DNA of 64,000 nt from Enterobacterales bacterium (GCA_030949565.1 JAUZSK010000008.1:22619-86618); one strand, 5' to 3'. Numbered from the stretch's first letter, positions 1 to 10,192 are shown. Numbers and translations: made by a program. The notes: generated by a model not told the origin, from the sequence alone.

Positions 1-2
1 GT

Positions 3-3000
3 CAATCGAGCGGCTTAGGCGCTACGCTCAATGAAAGCCGTTACAGTTACCGGGAGGCAGTTTATAACACCAAAGGTCGAGGCTTCCAAGGGTTTAGGAC
101 CATCTTAGTTGACAGCCCTGGTGGACAACGAAGCGTGACGGATTTTCATCAGATCTTTCCTAAGGCGGGTAAAATTGAATCGGCACTCAGCTGTTTAGTG
201 ACGGATGATGAGGCCTGCCTACAGCCCTTTCAGCGTACCACGATTCAATACACAGAGATCACCACAGCCAATCCTCAAGTCCATTGGGTTTACCCGCATT
301 TATCGGAGCAGGTGAGTTTCGCCTTGAACAATCGTGGACTGCAACTGAATAAAACCACTCACTTGATCACCGAGGTGGATAGTTACGGCAATGTTAAACA
401 ACAGATCAATCGAGTGGATAACGGTTTTAGTGTGGTTGAAAAAAGCGTGGTGGATACTTTTAGTACCAGTGATCCAACGTGGCGCAATAAGCGCTTGAGT
501 CACAGCGTCAGGTATCAAACGCTCAGCCAAAGTCTCACTTATGGCGCCGTTTATGATCCCGCTCTTGATCCCTTGAAAGGGATTGAAACTCGCTATACTT
601 GGACCCGTGCGCGCAAGCCCGATATCGTTACAGTCACGCCGCTACAAGGAGGTGGTAAAAGTGTCACAACCGATACGGATTACAACCGCTATGGACAGCC
701 CACTCAGGTGATCCTCTCCAGTATTGACGAGCTTGACCGAGTGGTTACTAGCACCTATACCAGTGACAGTTATTTTGTGGCCAGTGTGACCAATCGCTTA
801 GGTACGAGTTATACCCGCATCAACCCTCGTCATGGTCAAGCTGATAGCCGCACGGATATTAATGGACTCACCACCAGCTACGAGTATGACGCCTTTGGTC
901 GACTTTATCGGCTTCAGCCCGCCGTAGGGCCGGCGGTTACAACCCAATACCAGTGGTGTGATAGCGGTTGCAGTGAGTTATCCGTTACCAATACGGATGT
1001 GGTGTTTAAAGTGACTCGCTATTCGGCAGGGGCACCGGAAGTGACCGAGTACAAGGATAAACTGGCAAGAACGCGAGTCTCTCGAACGCAAGATTTTGCG
1101 GGGGCAAAGGTGTTTCGTCAAGTGATTTATGATGCACTCGGCCGAACGCTCTTTGAGTCCGTCCCTTCGGCCTATTCCAATGAAACAAAAGGAACCTCTT
1201 TTAGTGGTTATGATGCACTAAACCGTCCTAGTGATAAAATAGTCGACCAAACGGTGGGGCAACAGTTGCAGGTGGGTTACCACTACCACGGGTTTGAAAC
1301 AAGGATTGATGTCAATCACGGTGATAAAACCTTGTATCGCCGCTATTCAGGCAATGGTCAGTTAATGCAGACCACCGATGCGCTAAATCATGTTACGCGA
1401 TATGCCTATGATGCACTGGGCAATCCCATCATTTTACGAGATGCCAATCAAAATGAGATCCGCGCGTTGTACAATGCGTTGGGACAAAAAATCTGGGTGG
1501 ATGATCCAAACATGGGTTTAAAGCAATTCACCTACAAGGGGTTTGGCGCGCTTGCCAGCGAGACCGATGCAAGACAAATCAGGACAAGCTATGAGTATGA
1601 CGGTCTCGGTCGTCTTCTCGAACGCTGGGTGAATAATCAATTAGAAGCGCGCTTTGATTATGATCTCGATAATAACTGTAAAGGCACTATCAGTCGTGAA
1701 ACACTGATGGTGTCAGGAGAGAACTATCGCCGCGAGCAGTATTACGATGCCTTTTGTCGTCCAAGCATTCGCCGTAGTTTTATTGATGGCGATAGCTTTG
1801 AGATGCAGTCACTTTTTGATAATGGCTATAACCGGCTTAAAGGCTTGATTTATCCCAATGGTCTCGTGGTTGAATATCAGTACAATGAGCGCGGTCAACA
1901 GGTACTGACCAAAGACGCATTAAAGGGCACGGTTTATAGAGAGATCCTGAGTCAAGATTACTCGGGGCAATGGACCAAAGCTCTCCAGTCGAATCAAGCC
2001 TTTGAGTTAAACCGACGCTATCATCCCGAAACGGGTCAAATGGTGAGCACCGAGGTTCGAAATGCAAGTGGTTTGCAACAATCAGCGAGTTATGCCGGAG
2101 GTTATGATGTTTTTGGTAATTTAACTCAAATGCAAATGGGTAACCAAGGGGGCAATACCTTCACCATCGATACGGAAAGTTATGCCTATGATGATTTACA
2201 CCGCTTAATTCGCTCCAATGTAGTGTTTGATAACGGCAGTTATAATGAATACAACTACGCCTACGATGCGGTGGGTAACTTTCGATATAAGTCAGATTTT
2301 TCAGTGCAATCCGTCAACGCCTATCAACAGGGCAATCAGGCTAAATCCGCGGGTGGCAATGCGGGTCCTAATGCGGTGCGCAGTGTGACGTTAGCCAATG
2401 GTAAAGGGATCCGTCATTACCACTATGATAATAACGGCAACCTGACCAATGATGGCTCTCGGTCAATTATTTATAATGCCTATAACAAGCCAAGTTTGAT
2501 AACCGTTTCAGCCAATCAACGGCTTAATCCGTTTGATACGCTCACAAGTTCAGCCAATACCTCTCGTTTTTACTATGGCGCCGATCAATTACGCTATAAA
2601 CAAGTCAAAACCATCAACGGCGTTGAAACCACGACCATTTATATTGGTAAACACTTCGAGCAGATCACCCAAAATGGTCAAGTAACCAAAAAAAGCTTAT
2701 GTCGGCGATATTGCGGTTGTCATCCAGATCGCCGGCACCACCAATGAGCAGGTACGCTACCTTCACCGCGACCGACTAGGCTCCATGATTGGCAGCTTTG
2801 ATGAGCAGGGCAATCTACGGCAACACCACAGTTATGATCCCTTCGGCAAGCCGCGAGATGGGCGATTAAGGGATAATTTCACCGATGTTTTAACCGGGGG
2901 ATCACCATCCCACAAAACATTCTCGGCTCTGAGATCACCAACCGAGGCTTCACCGATCATGAACATTTAGACGATGCGCAGTTGATCCATATGAATGGAC

Positions 3001-3971
3001 GGGTGTATGATTACAACCTCGGAAGATTCTTGAGTGTCGATCCCTTTATACAAGCACCGGGTAATTCACAGTCAATGAACCCTTATTCATACATTATGAA
3101 TAACCCATTGGCGGGGACGGATCCGAGTGGATACGCCGCAGATATAGACCAAGACAAATTAGAAGTCAAAGTTACGAGCCAATCAAGAACCCGTAGTGCG
3201 CCAACAGGCTCAAGAATAAAAAGAGATACCTCTCGAACCATCACTGCAACGGTAACCGATGAGAGTGGAAAGTCGAGTAATTATGTCTACACGGCAGCAC
3301 GCAATGGGAGTGAAAGCGCTTTCAAAATAACGCCGATAGCGTTAAAGCTGGATAATACGGATTTAGGTTCAAAAGGGCAGGTGGGTGTTGGCACCAGTGG
3401 AAAAACAAAACCCGACATGACAATAAAAGGTTTTGATAACGATAGGTATAACAAGCACGATCAAACGATTATAGACATTGTAAAGGACATAAATGCTAGT
3501 AAAGCCGATGCATATGGTGCTACTGAAGATCAAGCTAAAGGCATTCCAGATTTAGATCCTAGATTAGTTAAAGCTTGGATGATTCAAGAAAGTGGTGGAA
3601 ATGATAAATTGTCTAAAGCTGCGTGGGATGTAGATCCGCTTCAAGCTAATGCATATAAGCTTGATTGGGATAAATATAAACCTGGTCTTGGTTTAAAAAA
3701 ATCGGAAGCAGGTGCTGGAAACTTAAAAACTAACCTACGTGCTGGTGTAATTATGATGGTTAGAAAAGGGTTTGGAATATCAGCGCAACCTCCTTCTAAC
3801 AGAACGTCGGGTACATTTGATGGATTTTCGACCGCACTTCAGCGCTACAATGGAAGAACAGCTTTAACAACTAATGGCAGTGCTTATAGTACTAATTATT
3901 CCAATAGGATAATGCAAAGGTATACCAATATTAATAACCGAATGGCAATTTCATTACCACAACCACTATAA
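3..3971 (+). CDS. RHS/YD-repeat polymorphic toxin, 5'-partial, two frame breaks
   Basis: The reading frame is open from the first bases of the window, so the start lies outside; the GTG at 135 is only an internal codon. The N-terminal piece has a GRGFQGF segment typical of SpvB/TcdB-like shells. About 800 residues of YD repeats follow (many YDALG/YEYDxxGR units), then the RHS core signature DPFGKPRDGR, GRVYDYNLGRFLSVDP and NPLAGTDPSGYA. Such proteins form a hollow shell that encloses a C-terminal toxin. Two breaks interrupt the frame: a run of seven A at 2689-2695, where six would keep the frame (continuing AYVGDIAVV), and five G at 2896-2900, where the other copies in this window have three. 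Together they add three bases, so the first and last parts share a frame. Either sequencing error or real inactivation is possible. Toxin and immunity follow directly. Confidence 0.85.
3400..3971 (+). other. Lysozyme/lytic-transglycosylase-like toxin domain of the RHS protein
   Basis: This is the variable C-terminal domain. Copies of the RHS tip elsewhere in the window match this one up to GVGTSG and then diverge, which marks the toxin boundary. The domain has a segment reading LVKAWMIQESGG, where the Glu-Ser pair resembles the catalytic Glu-Ser of soluble lytic transglycosylases. It also has NLRAGVIMMV and ALQRYNG, which match the later helices and the AxxYNxG motif of that fold. I infer a peptidoglycan-cleaving toxin acting in the periplasm of target cells. 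The exported immunity candidate immediately downstream fits this. The assignment rests on motifs only. Confidence 0.6.
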
Positions 3972-3983
3972 AAGGTACGCTAA

Positions 3984-4442
3984 ATGAAAATATTTTGTTT
4001 CTTTATCACTATGATATGGTCATCACAATGTTTTGCGGAAGAGTGTTTTAAAAATTTAATTCGTGATGCTGCGATTAATATGAAGCCACAAAACACGATT
4101 GTTAAATTGAGTAAAAAAATATCAATTCCTGCAGTGATATCTGTTAATAGAAAAGGTAATGGTTCAATGGTTGTTGCTAACCTCGAATTAATGGTTTATG
4201 ACGACCATAATAATGGACTTGTTTTTGATAGAGGTGGAGCTTCAATATTACTTGTCGATCTAAATGGTGATGAGACTAAGGAGTTAGTTATATCAAGTGG
4301 CCTAATCCATACTGATGACGATGGAGCTAAGCGGCATTCGTATTTTGTTCGAGGCTATAGATACGATACTGCAAGTGATAAGTTCAAAGAAATTCTTGCA
4401 ATAGGAAATTTTCAGCCAGATGTCAATGCAGGTGATTTTTGA
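3984..4442 (+). CDS. Exported immunity candidate for the lysozyme-like toxin
   Basis: This 152-residue protein starts 12 bases after the toxin stop, behind a good AAAAGG ribosome site. The N-terminus has a Sec signal peptide (FFITMIWSSQCFA, then EE), so the mature protein would be periplasmic. A segment reading DLNGDETKELVIS resembles the Asp-rich loops of VCBS/FG-GAP-type repeats. I do not recognise a specific immunity family. The position right behind a peptidoglycan-targeting toxin, and export to the compartment where that toxin would act, suggest it is the cognate immunity protein. Base composition is AT-rich, unlike the RHS core upstream. Confidence 0.6.
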   Translation: MKIFCFFITMIWSSQCFAEECFKNLIRDAAINMKPQNTIVKLSKKISIPAVISVNRKGNGSMVVANLELMVYDDHNNGLVFDRGGASILLVDLNGDETKELVISSGLIHTDDDGAKRHSYFVRGYRYDTASDKFKEILAIGNFQPDVNAGDF

Positions 4443-4462
4443 ATCATAAAAAGAAAAATAAT

Positions 4463-4594
4463 AGACAGGCAGCTTTGAGATATCTCGCACACCAAGTCGG
4501 GTTGATCGCTTACAAAAAGTCCTTAAACTTCTCTGTTTTGTAAGACATTGACCTGAGTCTTTGTAGGAACTTGCTCATAGAGTGGGTGCCTGAT
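4463..4594. repeat. R-element copy A (~132 bp)
   Basis: This is the first intact copy of a repeat that starts AGACAGGCAGC, contains GATATCTCGCACACCAAG and TTTTGTAAGACATTGACC, and ends GTGCCTGAT. The left end and the complement of the right end are related (AGACAGGCA against ATCAGGCAC). Other copies start at 6651, 11216, 14338 and 17628. This copy joins directly to a displaced RHS tip at about 4601, and its right end supplies the TTG from which the downstream frame is open. Confidence 0.8.
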
Positions 4595-5788
4595 AGCGTT
4601 CTTCACCGCGACCGACTAGGCTCCATGATTGGCAGCTTTGATGAGCAGGGCAATCTACGGCAACACCACAGTTATGATCCCTTCGGCAAGCCGCGAGATG
4701 GGCGATTAAGGGATAATTTCACCGATGTTTTAACCGGGATCACCATCCCACAAAACATTCTCGGCTCTGAGATCACCAACCGAGGCTTCACCGATCATGA
4801 ACATTTAGACGATGCGCAGTTGATCCATATGAATGGACGGGTGTATGATTACAACCTCGGAAGATTCTTGAGTGTCGATCCCTTTATACAAGCACCGGGT
4901 AATTCACAGTCAATGAACCCTTATTCATACATTATGAATAACCCATTGGCGGGGACGGATCCGAGTGGATACGCCGCAGATATAGACCAAGACAAATTAG
5001 AAGTCAAAGTTACGAGCCAATCAAGAACCCGTAGTGCGCCAACAGGCTCAAGAATAAAAAGAGATACCTCTCGAACCATCACTGCAACGGTAACCGATGA
5101 AAGTGGAACGTCGAGTAATTATGTCTACACGGCAGCACGCAATGGGAGTGAAAGCGCTTTCAAAATAACGCCGATAACATTAAAGCTGGATAATACGGAT
5201 TTAGGTTCAAAAGGGCAGGTGGGTGTTGGCACCAGTGAGGCAAACGTGATGCTTACTGGATCCCAAAGTAATACTCAGAGCGGAGAGGTCGATTCACCCC
5301 TAGCTGTTGAGAATCAGCCCGATGTTGTTTTGAATCAAGAACAAGAAAGGAAAGTGATATTGATGAGAAGCAATATGGCTGATCCAGATAGTAAAACAGA
5401 AGAACAATACTTAATCGATAAAGATGGTAATACATCTACACCAACAACTGCGGGCTGTGACGCAAATGGTTGTGCTCTTACTAAAAGCCAAATTAATAAC
5501 TCTTCAGTTATAGCTCATTTACATAATTTAGAAGATGGTTTCAAAGGAAGTGCTACCGCTCGAGAACTTCCGGGACCAAGCGATCATATTCCAGTTGAAC
5601 AATATGGCGTTCCAGTCGTTATATATGCTCCTTCTGGTGCTATAAGAGTTGTTGAAAGAATAAGTGGAACCACAAAAGTTAGAACAATATATGGTGGAAG
5701 AAACCGAAATAATTCAAAGATAGCAAGCAAGTGGAAGGCTGGTATGACTAGCAGTCAACTCTCTAAAATAGCGAAAAAATTAAGGTAA
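4571..5788 (+). CDS. Displaced RHS tip with JAB/DUF4329-like C-terminal domain
   Basis: This is an orphan RHS cassette that contains only the final core segment (from LHRDRLGSMIGSF at about 4601) and a new toxin domain. DNA at 4601-5237 is nearly identical to 2761-3400 of the main gene. The C-terminal domain has AHLHNLEDGF followed by GPSDH and then YGVPVVIYAPSG. The HxH...SxxD-like spacing and the following strand resemble JAB/Mov34-fold domains, including DUF4329 found on RHS proteins. The function is inferred; the exact catalytic residues are unproven. The only start is a TTG within the repeat, with no convincing ribosome site, so the cassette is probably silent until recombined onto the full-length gene. 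Confidence 0.65.
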   Translation: MLIEWVPDSVLHRDRLGSMIGSFDEQGNLRQHHSYDPFGKPRDGRLRDNFTDVLTGITIPQNILGSEITNRGFTDHEHLDDAQLIHMNGRVYDYNLGRFLSVDPFIQAPGNSQSMNPYSYIMNNPLAGTDPSGYAADIDQDKLEVKVTSQSRTRSAPTGSRIKRDTSRTITATVTDESGTSSNYVYTAARNGSESAFKITPITLKLDNTDLGSKGQVGVGTSEANVMLTGSQSNTQSGEVDSPLAVENQPDVVLNQEQERKVILMRSNMADPDSKTEEQYLIDKDGNTSTPTTAGCDANGCALTKSQINNSSVIAHLHNLEDGFKGSATARELPGPSDHIPVEQYGVPVVIYAPSGAIRVVERISGTTKVRTIYGGRNRNNSKIASKWKAGMTSSQLSKIAKKLR

Positions 5789-5796
5789 CAAATATT

Positions 5797-6594
5797 ATGA
5801 AACTAACTTTATGCTTTTTTATAAAATTTATGGTTTTTAATTTATTTTTTCAAAATTTATCTGCTAGTGAGATTGCTTCTATTTTAGATATCAGCTCAAA
5901 CGAAAATGAATTCATAGGGAAAATAATTAAAACAGAGGGAGTATTATGTGCTGAAAAAGATGGTGTCGCGTTAGTGATCTCAGCAGAAGCTTGTAAAAAT
6001 GGTTTTATAACTATGGGCATAGGCTTAGATGTTGGTGAAGAAATATTTAATAAAAGAGAACTTTATGGCCATTTGAAACCTGTTTCTGTTAAAGGGAGGC
6101 TTGTTAGTAAAAAGAATATAGTATCACTTCATAAAATTAATTTTAGAAACATATTAACTAATGTGACTATGTCTAAACTACCTCTTCTAAATTATGATGT
6201 GGTGAAAATTGATAGAAAGGAAGAGTACCTTAATTTTATAGACTTGTTTATTAGTTCTGTCCGTAAAGGCGATAAAGATTATTTAGCTTCTGTATTGTCG
6301 ATAGATAAATCCTATTTGAATGATGATAATAGAATGAGTTGGGTGATGTTTAAATCACCCGTCGCTTTAAAGTATATTTTTGAAGAAAACAAGCAAATTG
6401 ATTTATATCAAAGTGCTAATAAAGAAGATGGCGAGTATGAGTATTTGGCATGCATTTCCAAGAGTGAAACCTATTATAGAACTCTTGGTGAAATGCCGGA
6501 TGCTTCTGAGTCTGAAAAGTCTACCTGCTTTGAATTTTATAGAGGTGAAGATAATAAATTTAAAGTGAATTCTGCATATTTAGGTGCATACTAG
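5797..6594 (+). CDS. Exported immunity candidate for the JAB-like toxin cassette
   Basis: This 265-residue protein starts 8 bases after the orphan toxin stop. A Sec signal peptide ends in FFQNLSASE. The mature part is AT-rich and Lys/Asp-rich, and I see no family I can name. The tight spacing behind a toxin cassette and the export signal argue for an immunity role in the periplasm. It may have its own expression, since a resident must keep immunity even when the toxin cassette is silent. Confidence 0.55.
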   Translation: MKLTLCFFIKFMVFNLFFQNLSASEIASILDISSNENEFIGKIIKTEGVLCAEKDGVALVISAEACKNGFITMGIGLDVGEEIFNKRELYGHLKPVSVKGRLVSKKNIVSLHKINFRNILTNVTMSKLPLLNYDVVKIDRKEEYLNFIDLFISSVRKGDKDYLASVLSIDKSYLNDDNRMSWVMFKSPVALKYIFEENKQIDLYQSANKEDGEYEYLACISKSETYYRTLGEMPDASESEKSTCFEFYRGEDNKFKVNSAYLGAY

Positions 6595-6604
6595 GAGCCT
6601 TTGG

Positions 6605-6650
6605 GTGTAGCCGCCCGAATTAATATCGTATGATTTACCCAAAAATTAAT
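6605..6650. repeat. Relic of a transposon end (TGTAGCCG...ATCGTATGATTTACCC)
   Basis: About 40 bases carry TGTAGCCGCCC followed by ATCGTATGATTTACCC. The same order (TGTAGCCGTCC, then ATCGTAAGATTAACC) occurs at 13123-13156 beside a truncated transposition ATPase gene, so this is probably a terminal remnant of the same transposon type. It sits between the immunity gene and the next R-element. Confidence 0.45.
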
Positions 6651-6782
6651 AGTCAGGCAGCTTTGAAATATCTCGCACACCAAGTCGGGTTGATCTCTTA
6701 CAAAAAGTCCTTAAACTTCTCTGTTTTGTAAGACATTGACCTGAGTCTTTGTAGGAACTTGCTCATAGAGTGGGTGCCTGAT
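6651..6782. repeat. R-element copy B (~132 bp)
   Basis: This is nearly identical to 4463-4594; it begins AGTCAGGCAGC and ends GGTGCCTGAT. It joins to the third copy of the RHS tip in exactly the same way as copy A, which shows that the junction between repeat and RHS tip was duplicated as a unit. Confidence 0.8.
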
Positions 6783-7214
6783 AGCGTTCTTCACCGCGAC
6801 CGACTAGGCTCCATGATTGGCAGCTTTGATGAGCAGGGTAACCTACTGCAACACCACAGTTATGATTCCTTCGGCAAGCCGCGAGATGGGCGATTAAGGG
6901 ATAATTTCACCGATGTTTTAACCGGGATCACCATCCCACAAAACATTCTCGGCTCTGAGATCACCAACCGAGGCTTCACCGATCATGAACATTTAGACGA
7001 TGCGCAGTTGATCCATATGAATGGACGGGTGTATGATTACAACCTCGGAAGATTCTTGAGTGTCGATCCCTTTATACAAGCACCGGGTAATTCACAGTCA
7101 ATGAACCCTTATTCATACATTATGAACAACCCATTGGCGGGGACGGATCCGAGTGGGTATGCCGCAGATATAGACCAAGACAAATTAGAAGTTAAAGTTA
7201 CGAGCAAAAAATAA
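6759..7214 (+). pseudogene. Displaced RHS tip lacking a toxin domain
   Basis: This is a third copy of the RHS core end, from LHRDRLGSM to KLEVKVTS. It stops after two lysines, where the sequence switches to AAAAAATAATAGACAGGCAG, the start of the second repeat type. The conserved linker of about 85 residues and any toxin are missing. It looks like a cassette truncated by insertion of, or recombination with, the transposase-associated repeat that follows. Confidence 0.7.
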
Positions 7215-7215
7215 T

Positions 7216-7406
7216 AGACAGGCAGAAATCAGAAGATATCTTCCTTGAATCGCGCTTTTTTTGAGGTTTGGTGATGAAATTAATTATTTGTTCAGGACGG
7301 AAGGCGTTTTGTTTGAATATCGCTTAATTATCCGAATCTCAAGCGAGGTTCTATCTCCTAAGAGCTAAGAAAGGCATTACGATGGTGGATGTTACTTTTT
7401 GTGTTG
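7216..7406. repeat. RAYT-associated repeat, copy 1 (~190 bp)
   Basis: It begins AGACAGGCAGAAATCAGAAG and runs to the stop of the Y1 transposase gene. It shares its first 10 bases with the R-elements but differs afterwards. Copies occur at 13893-14083, 14290-14325 (short) and 18198-18400 (divergent). The linkage to the transposase gene suggests that it is one end of that mobile unit. Confidence 0.65.
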
Positions 7407-8372
7407 TTAAATTATTAATTTCCGGCAGGTTTTAAAGCCTTTTAACCATTTTTTCTTTAATTCTTCAGCTTTTTGCTGCAATAAAATCAGTTTACCAACG
7501 AAATAACCTTGATGCGTACCAAAGTGCTGCACTTGTCCGAGCCATTGATTGGGTTGTAGATTGAGATGAGCGAGGGTGGACTCGATATAGGCAGGCATTT
7601 TTGATTTGTTGGGGTAGGCTATGGATTTTCCGCTCCATTCCACAAGCTCAATATAGTCTTTTAGTTTTAAAACCATAGAGCGGTTTTTAATCTCACCGGA
7701 AAGGCTTTTGACGGCTTGATTGAGTTGCTCCTCCGTCATGTTTCTAACTCGTTTTTGAATACTGGTATGGTCGCTTTCTTCCAGCGTTTTAGTCATGTTG
7801 GCACGAATGGGGTTTAGGTCAACATAGGCCATGCAGGTAAGCAGTGCAGCTTCATCTAATAATGCTTGGGATTTAAAGCGACTCTCCCAGAAATGACCGC
7901 TGACAAAATCTTCTTGATTACTCATTTTTGCAATGGGCTCATTGATTCGACTCATGAGCCAAGACAGGCTACCCAATCTGTTTCTTATCTTAGAAAGTAT
8001 CTTCGGATTATTAACAATGGCTTCTAGTTTTAAGTCCCGTTGCTGTTGATACTTGGGTTTATCCAGCTTACCAGGATAAGCCTTTAGCCATCGCTCAGCA
8101 ACTTCCAAATTAGTCCATTGGTAGGGCGCTTTTGGGTCAAAGTAAACGACAAGGTGATAGTGGTTGCTCATAACCGCATAAGCATAAACCTCAATGGCAA
8201 ATACATTCGCCAGTTCTAATATACGGTTTTCAATCCATTGCCTTCTATGTTCGTAGCTTCTGCCCGTTTCTTTATCTTTACCGCACAGAAAAGTTCGCCG
8301 TACACAACGACTCATCAGGTGATAATAACCCGCATTTTCATCATCAATTAATTCACTGCGCTTGATTGCCAT
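7407..8372 (-). CDS. Y1 (HUH) transposase, REP-associated (RAYT-like)
   Basis: This 321-residue protein belongs to the Y1 transposase superfamily. The segment GYYHLMSRCVRR near the N-terminus and SNHYHLVVYF (the HUH motif, about residues 68-77) are diagnostic, and YVDLNPIRA is typical of REP-associated transposases. Such enzymes cut single-stranded DNA through a catalytic tyrosine and act on short hairpin repeats. The gene is flanked by a repeat sharing its first bases with the R-elements that punctuate the toxin modules, so it is the best candidate for having spread them. A 3' fragment of a second copy lies at 14085-14268. Confidence 0.85.
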   Translation of the reverse strand: MAIKRSELIDDENAGYYHLMSRCVRRTFLCGKDKETGRSYEHRRQWIENRILELANVFAIEVYAYAVMSNHYHLVVYFDPKAPYQWTNLEVAERWLKAYPGKLDKPKYQQQRDLKLEAIVNNPKILSKIRNRLGSLSWLMSRINEPIAKMSNQEDFVSGHFWESRFKSQALLDEAALLTCMAYVDLNPIRANMTKTLEESDHTSIQKRVRNMTEEQLNQAVKSLSGEIKNRSMVLKLKDYIELVEWSGKSIAYPNKSKMPAYIESTLAHLNLQPNQWLGQVQHFGTHQGYFVGKLILLQQKAEELKKKWLKGFKTCRKLII

Positions 8373-8413
8373 ATTTCATCCTTGAAGAAAATTCCATAAA
8401 ACCAATAATAACA

Positions 8414-10074
8414 CAGCAATTCTCGGTGAATTAGAATATTCTAAGCAAAATGTGATATTTCAGTATTTTTTATAGTCAAGGACTCATTATTTGATTTTTT
8501 GCCCCCTTAATGCTTTAGTTACAGGTAGGGATCTAGCTACACAATCACGTGCAAATAATCCAAACTAGACTTTCTACGAACTTTTAAAAACCGATCTTGG
8601 ATATCTTCTTGCTCTTCTAATAAATAAGTTAAGAGCGTTTCCCACGAGCTAAAAATGAAAAAATAGATTGCTCCTCTCAGCTTTTCCCATAAGTGGCGTT
8701 TTGAGCCAAATTTTTGCAGGCAACCTTGATAAACCTTATCCGTCAATTCAAATATTTGATGAAAAGTAAAATGCTAGCAAAGTGATCAGATACAAATTGT
8801 AATTCAAATAGTGTTTACCATGACCATAATTGTGCTCTATACAATAGCCTTGGTTCTTCAAGGTATTGAAGCATTCATTTTCTATTTTCCATCGGCATCG
8901 ACCAGCCTTAGCCATTTTAATAATATTTTTTTTGTTTATTTTTACGTCTGTCACCCAGCTATTTGTTGAGGTCTCTTTTCCTTTCTCGTTAATGATTTTT
9001 ATATTCAAAATAATTAACCTCTACAGCGTCCTCTTTGACCGTGTAAGGGAACTTTATTTTTCCAACGATACTGATGAGTGCGACCTTTTGTATCTTTTAT
9101 TTCCAAGCAAGGCAATTCAGGAAGTCGTTTAACCATTCAAAAAGATATTGATGATCGCCAGGTTTACACACGAAAATATAGTGCATGTTGTTATCGAGCA
9201 CTTTTTCAATGAGTGGTTGATGAGACATTAAACCGTCACCACAGATCAAGAACTTTTGACGCGGGTGGGTTGCTTTGAGTCTATCTATAAAGCGTTTAGC
9301 GGCATTTGTTTCACAATCTTGTTTTTTACTTCCATCTGTATTTTGGATCGCTTCCAGGCATAACAGGAATAACTTGTTTTTTATCGGGATGCATAATGGC
9401 TCCCTGTAAAACAGCATGGCTATAGGTTTTTTCACCTGTCTTATGTTCTTTATGCAAGCAGTGTTCACAACTTATTTTCTTTGAACTATAGTATTGAGTT
9501 CCATCAATATTGCACATTAAAACGTTTGGTAAAAATGGCATAGCCTTCCAGATGTTTATGGCGTCTTAAACGGCTGAAGAAATCTTTGAAAATGGGTGCA
9601 ATAGCGTCACTTGGGATGTTATCTAGCACGTCTCGAAGTTGAGAACTTTGAGGTATATTTTCAATACCAAATAAGGAGCGACAATTATTACTGCCTTGCT
9701 GATCTTCCATCTGTTGCTGAAATTTAAGTAAAGAAGGCTCTTGAAAATACATGCACGAAAAAGCACTCATAAGCACATCTTTCTGACTGTAATAGCAACT
9801 TCCCTTTTTTCGAGGATCAGAGATGGCGTTAAAATGAGAGGCCATCGCTTGCCTAAGAGCGGTGAAATTGAGATGCTTTTTTTGTTTTAATAAGGGTTTC
9901 ACGAATAAACCAGCCAAAATATGGGTATCTACTTTGATCAGATCGCTGGATTCATAAAAAGTTCAATTTTATTTGAAATAATATTCTGAAGCCTTCCTTT
10001 AGTGCGAAAGCAATATTTTTGATGGCGCTGTAGAGCTGATAGACTAGGCTTTTTAATTTCACCGAGAATTGCTG
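8414..10074 (-). mobile_element. Insertion sequence, 1661 bp, with 17-bp inverted ends and 9-bp target duplication
   Basis: The ends are perfect 17-bp inverted repeats (CAGCAATTCTCGGTGAA at 8414-8430, its complement at 10058-10074). The element is flanked by the direct repeat ATAATAACA at 8405-8413 and 10075-10083. This fixes the boundaries to the base. It carries one DDE transposase reading frame on the minus strand, broken by several frameshifts. The family looks IS4-like from the 9-bp duplication and the transposase, but I cannot name the group with certainty. It inserted upstream of the Y1 transposase gene. Confidence 0.85.
8537..9917 (-). pseudogene. DDE transposase, multiply frameshifted
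   Basis: Four reading-frame pieces form one transposase when joined. The N-terminal part spans 9504-9917 (DPRKKGSCYYSQKDVLMSAF). A central part has the first catalytic Asp in NIDGTQYYSS (about 9326-9541). A further part has FLICGDGLMSHQ with the second Asp (about 9097-9370). The C-terminal part has RWKIENECFNTLKNQGY with the catalytic Glu (8748-9008), then a tail at 8537-8746 after an in-frame stop. Each junction needs a single-base shift or stop. All three acidic residues survive, so the decay is recent or partly due to sequence error. Confidence 0.75.
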
Positions 10075-10097
10075 ATAATAACAGCAATCAGCCTCTC

Positions 10098-10177
10098 ACT
10101 TTGTAAGCCATTTCTGCAATGCTTGTAGGAAATCGACCCGGATTGTTGTAGGATATTAGCCATAGTTTGACTGTCTG
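10098..10177. repeat. Divergent R-element right end
   Basis: The segment reads TTTGTAAGCC, then CTTGTAGGAAATCGAC, and ends TTTGACTGTCTG. This parallels the right half of the R-elements (TTTTGTAAGACATTGACC, CTTTGTAGGAAATTGAC, GTGCCTGTCTG). It is immediately followed by an open frame that encodes a toxin tail, so it plays the same junction role as the younger copies. Confidence 0.45.
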
Positions 10178-10192
10178 TTATATTTTTTATTA

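Noticed and set aside
135..140. GTG as the start of the RHS protein
   Set aside because: The frame is open and codes RHS-like sequence (GRGFQGF) back to the window edge, so this GTG is internal.
2689..2695. Programmed ribosomal frameshift in the RHS gene
   Set aside because: A second, unrelated shift at 2896-2900 would also be needed, and the other copies show G3 there; error or mutation is simpler.
8866..9132. Plus-strand frame with hydrophobic segments
   Set aside because: It is the complement of the transposase C-terminal part (KIENECFNTLKNQGY) and has no support of its own.
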